Shown: positions 57,924 to 64,000 of the stretch, piece by piece
Position numbering within the stretch: the stretch's first letter is position 1
How the letters are laid out: each line of letters starts with the position of its first letter
Origin: Campylorhamphus procurvoides
Lineage: Eukaryota > Chordata > Aves > Passeriformes > Dendrocolaptidae
Reading direction: 5' to 3'
DNA length: 64,000 nucleotides
Assembly: GCA_013396655.1 (NCBI GenBank)
Contig: WBMV01002870.1
Coordinates: 1 to 64,000 of the forward strand
Notes under the pieces: generated by a model
What the model was told of the DNA's origin: nothing
What the model saw: only the letters and a program-made list of their open reading frames with translations
The model's database searches: none
Position numbers and translations under genes: made by a program

Positions 57924-60900
57924 AAAGCAAATTACGTGTAGGATGGGTCACAGTGAAAGAGAGCAGTTTCTGTGATCCTTTCTTCCTGTGCACTTCAAAA
58001 GGGCAGGGCCAAGACCTAGTGGGCAGGAACAAAAGATAGGAGGAATCAGCATTCAAGAGGAGCAAAATACTGAACTTCTGGGCTTTTTACACAAATTTAA
58101 TATTGAAATGGTCTGCATTATTGCCATTTCTTGAATCAGAGTCTTCAGGACCTTGCAGAGGAAAAAAAGTAGAGATGGGATGCCCTACTCTAGTCTAAGC
58201 AAAGTTTTTTCAACAGTATTATTTATGCAAATGCTAATGTCCAGATCCAGAAGGATAAAGGACCTGCTTAACCATTTCGCAGTGCATCAGCAGCATACAG
58301 TGAAATGTACAGCTCTGAAGGGAAGGTAGCAAAATAGTCCAAAGTGATAAACTCCATTTCTCGGAGAATTACCTGGCCTTTAATCCAAACCCCAAAATAT
58401 GTGGCAGTCCATCACTGCTGAAGCTGTTAGAAAACATGTTACCAGTTAAGAGCATACATTGTGTTTTTGCAGGGGGCAGTCACTGAGCATATTCAGTCTT
58501 AAATTAGGCTTATTTTTTCCACAGAAAGATTTGGTAACATGGGGTATGCTATTCTGAAGTACTTTTGGTTTTTATCCCACTCTTGGATCTGCATGTGGAG
58601 TGGATTCAGTCTCTTTGCTCCAGCTTTGAAGAAGGAGGCCTCCTTTTTGGAAGCTGGAAGCAATAATCATGGCCACACATCCTTCTTCTGTTTAGAAAAT
58701 CTCACTGGTGAGAACTGTGCCAAAGGCTGCTTTTAAGACAGTATTATCTGACTTAGTTTTGGTAACATATGCAAAGTCATGAACTTATCCTTTTCCAGAT
58801 CACAAACAATTAATATATTACTTCCTTCTGGCAGAGCATTAATCAGGGTAAGTCAAGATGAAGGCTGAGAACCTTGTCTCCTTATATCTCAGTGCCTGAA
58901 GAATGTGTAGTAGTTAAAGGCAATGGAATGAAAATAAAACACTTCCTTACAACCTTTTCTTAACATTGTCCTATTTGTAGAGCTATCTGTCTACCAGTCA
59001 GCTATCTTGGTGACAGCAGCAATCATGATTCTGTAACAATACTTCCTATCCCATTCTCCTGACCATCTAGAGTGCCAAATGCTTAAAAATAACAACCCCT
59101 GGGACATACCAGCTGAAACGAGGTATGCCAAATAGAGGAATATCTGCAGCTATCTTTGCAAGAATCCTTCTTCATCTGAACCTCTGTGGCACTCCCCTAT
59201 ACATAGTCTCACATAGCAGCCACTCACTGGGAAACAACAAGCTGCTTTTATTTCTTGGTCTGCAGAATCTTTTCCTGTGCTCAGCTGACTTTGTATCAAA
59301 TTTGGGAACACGCTTTCAGTGAACAGTACATCGCATTTCACCACTCTTCTTTAAGTGATGCATCACAAAATAAAATGTCCCTGATCCATTCTGTCCCTAT
59401 GTGCCTTACCACTGGGATTAGAGAGAGAAGGATGTCAGCAGTTGCTCATAGCCTGTCAAAAATCTGCTGCATTCTTTCTCTGGCAATCCTGAGAGCAGCA
59501 CTGAGAAGACTGCAAAGCACACCACTGTCCCCACCCTGTGGGTCCCTCACACTCAAGAGTAACAAGCCTCTTCATTCTTCAGTATCCAGCCCTGAAGTTA
59601 GGTTGTGAAGTGCTTGGGATGCTTGTGAAGGGTTGGGATATTGACTTAGATCTAGTCGGCTTGGGAGATAACTCTGAAAGGCAGAGCACTGGCCTAAAAT
59701 TCAGCCCAAGGTGTCCTGATATAGACCTGATCAGAGGAAACAGTAAGTAAATAGTCTGATTCCTCCATGCATTGTAACTCGTGTTTCCAGACTGATATAA
59801 TACAGTTTGTCTGGATTAAAAACGGGGCACTTTCAGTGACACAGTTGACCCAGTCATACTCTTCAGGACTAAGGAGCTACTGTTTTGATTTAGTGGCAGC
59901 TGTAAATTAGTTCTATGGTACTGCTGTGCACATGCTATGTCAAGTCTATTTGTTTGATTGTTATTAATTGGAGAAGGATGGCGTGGGAATTGTCTATGCA
60001 TAGATAACTAAAGCCTTTCTAAAGGCAGAAATTTGGTGTTTTCAGGAAGTACTGATGGACATGTTTCAAGACACTGCAGCATTATATGTTTATTGTGTTT
60101 GTTTTGTTCCTACTCATCCTATATGTATTCAGTCTCATTCTCCCAAACTTCTATTGGTCACTTCCAGCAAGAGTCACAACAGAAAAAGATGAGACATGGT
60201 GTATTATAAAGTTCAGATTTAGCTTGTGCATCTCGTTCATCCGTAGTTTGGGATCAGGATTTGGTGTTCATGTCCTTTTGTTTTGCTCTTACCATGGAAC
60301 AGGGACCAACTCTCAGAATCATCTGAGCATTTTTTTTAATTAATTTTTTTTACACATCATAATTTTAGTTTTTTATGTCCTTAATTTCAATATGAAAGTC
60401 TTACTTTAGGATCTTGACAAAGTTTTATTTCATTGAATGTAATGAATGTGTAGAATGGATGTGTCATGGCTGTTTCTAGAATCACTTTTGTATTATATCT
60501 TTGCTCAAAATTGCAGAATTCAGCCCAGAAGTGACAATGCCTCCCATCCACAGTGATAAGGACAAGCTTGCATCTGTGAGTCTGGGTTCAGGTGAAGGAC
60601 ATTTCTTCCTACCTGATTTTTTTTTCTCTTTCATCACCTCACCTAGAAAAGAATACTTCAGGTGAAGAAAGAGCAGCAGCAAAGGTTCATGCATAGCAAG
60701 AGAACAGTTGTATCTGAAAACTTTCTACAGACCAGGTTGTGTGGCAGCAGATGGGAGAAGAGCAAATGTCCTTCTTTCCTTCACAGTTCTGTCAACTAAC
60801 AGAGGCTTTGCATTCCTCCAGATGGGAAGATGAAGAGAAAACTCTTGATGTTTCTCTCTCCTGTGTTATTGTCAGAGAAGTGAGGCTTAGTGGGAATGTT

Positions 60901-62017
60901 TGACAGTAAACCTGGCAGTAAGGCTGAGAATCTGACTTCTGGCCTCTACATTTGTTGATTCCATTTGCTTCAATTTAATACAGAAGTAACATAACATTAA
61001 CTGGCCTGTTGCAGTAAATCACTCTGTTTATGTGTCTAAAATCCTTAATCTAAACCAGTTACATACTATGAGGTTCCTTCATGTACTTGGTGAGTGTTGT
61101 TAACCCCCAGATTTACATGCAGGAACTGTGTCAGCAGGAAGTATACCCTTCATGCACGAGGATTTTTCCTGCTGTCTGATATGGTACAATAAATATGGAG
61201 GAGCTCCAAAGAAGCTAGTCTGAGTTAAAACTGACTTAGTCTGGTGTAAATGAAGGCAGAAATAAGTACTGGGTCAATGCATGGACTTAACAAAAAAATT
61301 CAATTCCTGTCACTAAAACTTCCCATCCCATGGTCCTGTTCCCTGCCTCTTTTTACCTGGTGAGCCTTCTGTCATGGTGGGACTTTGTCACCTTGCTTCC
61401 CCAGTAAAATTAACATGGACACACTATTTTTTTTTTGTTATTATTTACTTCAGCTACTGTAGGCCAAACCTGTGGTAAACTGACTACAGGATTTTCCAGG
61501 CTGGTTCAGATCGGATTGACTTTTGTCTGTAAGCTTATGAGATTGATCCTGTCAGTAGGCAGATTTCTACTTCTTTCTTTCAGAAGGCTGTAACCAAAGA
61601 ATTAAATTGTGTACACCAGACTTTGTGGAAAATATGACTCAAAAAATAATGTTATCTGTATTGGATTACATATTTGACGTAGGACTAAAAGTTAGCTGTC
61701 ACTTACTTGCAAAGACAGCAACAGCTCCCAGCTTCTACCTCCTCTGCTTAGTATGTCAGCCATTTGTGTCACAAGGTTGGTGAGCAGATGACGGGATGTT
61801 CAAAAAAGGGGCAACCTAACGGCATAAAGCCTCAAAAGCAAAGCATTCTATTCACATGGCTACCAACACCTGATGTCATGAGGGCTGACATATGTGACAT
61901 CACTTTCACAGACAGTGCTTTTGTTTATGCATGCTGTGATCCAACAAGGACAGAAGGAAAAAGAGCATGCTCGACTTTCTATGCCCTCTGTAAGGGCCTG
62001 ACTGGTCATTCTTCCAT

Positions 62018-62050
62018 AAGGAAGGAAGGGAGGAAAGGAGGGAGGGAGGA
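62018..62050 (+). repeat. Purine-rich GGAA/GGGA tract
   Basis: Thirty-three bases contain only A and G, in GGAA, GGGA and GGAAA units. Such tracts are prone to length change. Confidence 0.85.
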
Positions 62051-63174
62051 CCCACTCACAAAGGATTCCCAAACACTTCCCTCTTTACTCATTTCTCCTA
62101 CCCTAGAAATACTCCCATTCAGCTCATCCCTTTAGCACTGTCTTACTTTTCCAATAACTTTCTCCTTGGCAAAAATACTAATATAGTGAACTTGTTCATT
62201 AGCTGAGCACATTGAGATTGAGGAAAACAGAACTCATTCTGAGTAGCTTGTCAAGTCATTACAAACCCAGTATCAATAAATACCATGGTAGAGGACAAAG
62301 CTTTAGGAGACTCATCAGTCTTTGATGTAGCACATTTCCTATCATAAAGACATAGGCAAAGTGTTGGTTATTCAGCTTTGTTCTGTATTTCTAGAAAACG
62401 TTTTAATTCTGTTTCACAACACAATCCATATAAGAAAGTATTCAGGGATATCTCAAGCACATTTTTTTAATTGTTTGACTTTTGGCATTCCATAGGAACC
62501 ATATAAATCAAAGAAATACTGTTGAAAGTAGGTGTTTCCTTGGTTCTATTTCATCGTCAGTGTTATCCTTTGCAGAATTTCAGAAAGGATTCCTGAGGTA
62601 GTCTTTGAAAAATGGCCTGATTAAGATTCCACAGAAACCAACTCACAAAATAGTCAACAACTGCAACCCGTTTCAAAATTTAAATAGTGACATGCTGATT
62701 TGGAGAAAGGAAATAAAGGTGAAACTGAGAAGAAAAAGATTTTTATGCCCTTGTTTTTGTCTAGCCAAATGAATGAGTAAAAGAGTTTTTTAATGTCAGT
62801 GGGGAAAAAAAAGAACATTAAGAGAACACTTTCCTTCAAGATATTTCCTTCATTTTCATGCTTTCCTCAAAAAGGGATGGACAAGAAATAGCTCTTGAGT
62901 CTTGTAAGTAGGTCAATCCCTGTTCTCATGCCCAGACCTTGCTCCCCACTGTGGGAAGCAGGATACCAGCAGGACTTGCATATATGCATTCTCTCTACGT
63001 CACATGGAGGCTTCTTTCATTTCTCCCTGAACGCAGTCCCATTTCTCAATGGAGTGGGGGCACGCTGGGAAACAATTATCATCTTTTGCTTTTGAATTGC
63101 TCCCAAGCATTTCCTCTTCCTTTGGTTCTTCAGGTTGTGTTAAATGTATCTTCAAGTTCTAACCAAATGAATGT

Positions 63175-63210
63175 TTTAATATAGAGTTTAATATAGAGTT
63201 TAATATAGAA
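63175..63210 (+). repeat. 12-bp tandem triplication
   Basis: TTTAATATAGAG occurs at 63175-63186 and 63187-63198, and with one change (final A) at 63199-63210. Confidence 0.9.
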
Positions 63211-63301
63211 TCTGGAATGGCTTTCTGCAGTTATGCCATTTCACAAGGAGTATGAAGAGAGCCCTTCCCACAAGTCCTAAGCACTTTATAGCCTTTTTGA
63301 C

Positions 63302-63313
63302 CGTACATGTACG
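63302..63313. repeat. 12-bp perfect palindrome
   Basis: CGTACATGTACG is its own reverse complement. It lies about 90 bases past the 12-bp triplication and has no other features beside it. Confidence 0.8.
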
Positions 63314-64000
63314 TTAAAATATGCCAAATGTCACACTTTCAGTACTGGTGTTTCGACCATTAGCTATTTCATTAAAAATAGATTCCTCTTTAAAGACAAG
63401 CACAATCATTCCTTTTTTTTTTCTGACCAAGGAAATAAAAATGTATAATTTGACCATTAACATTCCTCCATTCTTTTTTAATGTACAGTTGCATGCACAG
63501 CTCTCAAGAGACATGGGACTCAGACCCAAGATCATTGCTTTGTAGCCAGAACTAACTTCATCTAAGTGGAGATCTAAACATTTTGACCTTTGGCCAAAAC
63601 ACAGTGGTGTTTTAATGATCTTTTTCCACCCCATTTATCTACAAATCACACTCATTGAAACAGCTTCTGAAACCTCACAAAATCAGCAAGTTATAATATT
63701 TTCTTGCATTTTACAGGATTTCTGCATGAAATGGTACAATGTGAGCATTAACTCTTTTCTTGGCATTTAACTGGATACACTTTCACACACTCAAGCTTTC
63801 ATATTATTTGAAGGTCAGATTTAAATGGAAAAGGTAAATGTATATCAAAAAGACTGTAGTAAAGTCAAAGTCTCCTGAACCATTATATCTTAAAAATATG
63901 TAATGTTCAAAGTCTTGCCAAGACAAAGTCTTCTTGGACATTTCTCTATGTGATGGGAAGGAGCTGCTACACTGGGTTCTGGGACTATAAACCAATTATG

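Larger units (their letters stand above)
47491..64000. other. Gene desert, no gene recognised
   Basis: About 16.5 kb of AT-rich non-coding DNA up to the window end. It includes a TG-rich microsatellite (49785-49826), a possible LTR poly(A) region near 53468, an AGTTC repeat (57905-57923), a purine-rich tract (62018-62050) and a 12-bp triplication (63175-63210). Open frames up to 128 codons (for example 49481-49867 minus) have no recognisable domain or exon signals. No IRX4 homeobox or other exon was found. Confidence 0.55.

Noticed and set aside
60086..60343. 85-codon frame with a strongly hydrophobic N terminus, like a small membrane protein
   Set aside because: T-rich DNA gives Phe/Leu/Val-rich translation; there is no conserved family and no transcript signals nearby.
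7070..64000. IRX4 or another homeobox exon expected by synteny
   Set aside because: No homeodomain-like translation (for example a WFANARRR-type stretch) appears in any frame listed, and no GC-rich exon cluster typical of IRX genes is present. The gene presumably lies beyond the right edge.

Overview
The window looks like nuclear DNA from a bird, probably a passerine. The evidence is one vertebrate gene with canonical GT-AG introns, several CR1 LINE fragments of clearly different ages (one young copy keeps the avian ATTCTGTG tail repeat), and two copies of a long LTR of a kind I associate with songbird assemblies. The order-level call rests on memory of repeat families, not on a search.

Positions 1 to about 7060 hold NDUFS6, the zinc-binding 13-kDa-type accessory subunit of mitochondrial complex I. 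It starts in a CpG island with ETS/GABPA, GC-box, E-box and YY1 motifs. Four coding exons (230-409, 1340-1393, 5800-5922, 6917-6982) join in phase 0 into a 140-residue precursor with all four zinc ligands intact. A short 3' UTR ends at an AATAAA at 7038. Intron 2 contains a probable sense-oriented solo LTR.

From about 7330 to 64000 I find no protein-coding gene. All open frames there are short, lack family signatures, or lie inside repeats. The recognisable content is mostly retroelements: a minus-strand LTR just past NDUFS6 (7332-8424), a 1.4-kb ancient CR1 (15055-16465), a possible LTR start (19620), a solo LTR with matching TSD (23830-24522), a second long LTR split by a younger CR1 (24714-26865), CR1 3' ends at 28064-28440 and 45700-45949, and another ancient CR1 (46925-47490). 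Simple T/G-rich tracts, small tandem duplications and a 74-base assembly gap (41204-41277) make up the rest that I can name.

In vertebrates NDUFS6 normally lies between MRPL36 and the IRX4-IRX2-IRX1 homeobox cluster. The desert is therefore probably the flank of that developmental regulatory landscape, and any function in it is likely enhancer-type, which a single sequence cannot prove. I found no convincing new biological system. The most worthwhile observations are the nested retroelement cluster at 23.8-26.9 kb, the internal ~48-bp repeat array in the long LTR, the intronic sense LTR in NDUFS6, and a few AT-rich stretches that deserve a conservation check.
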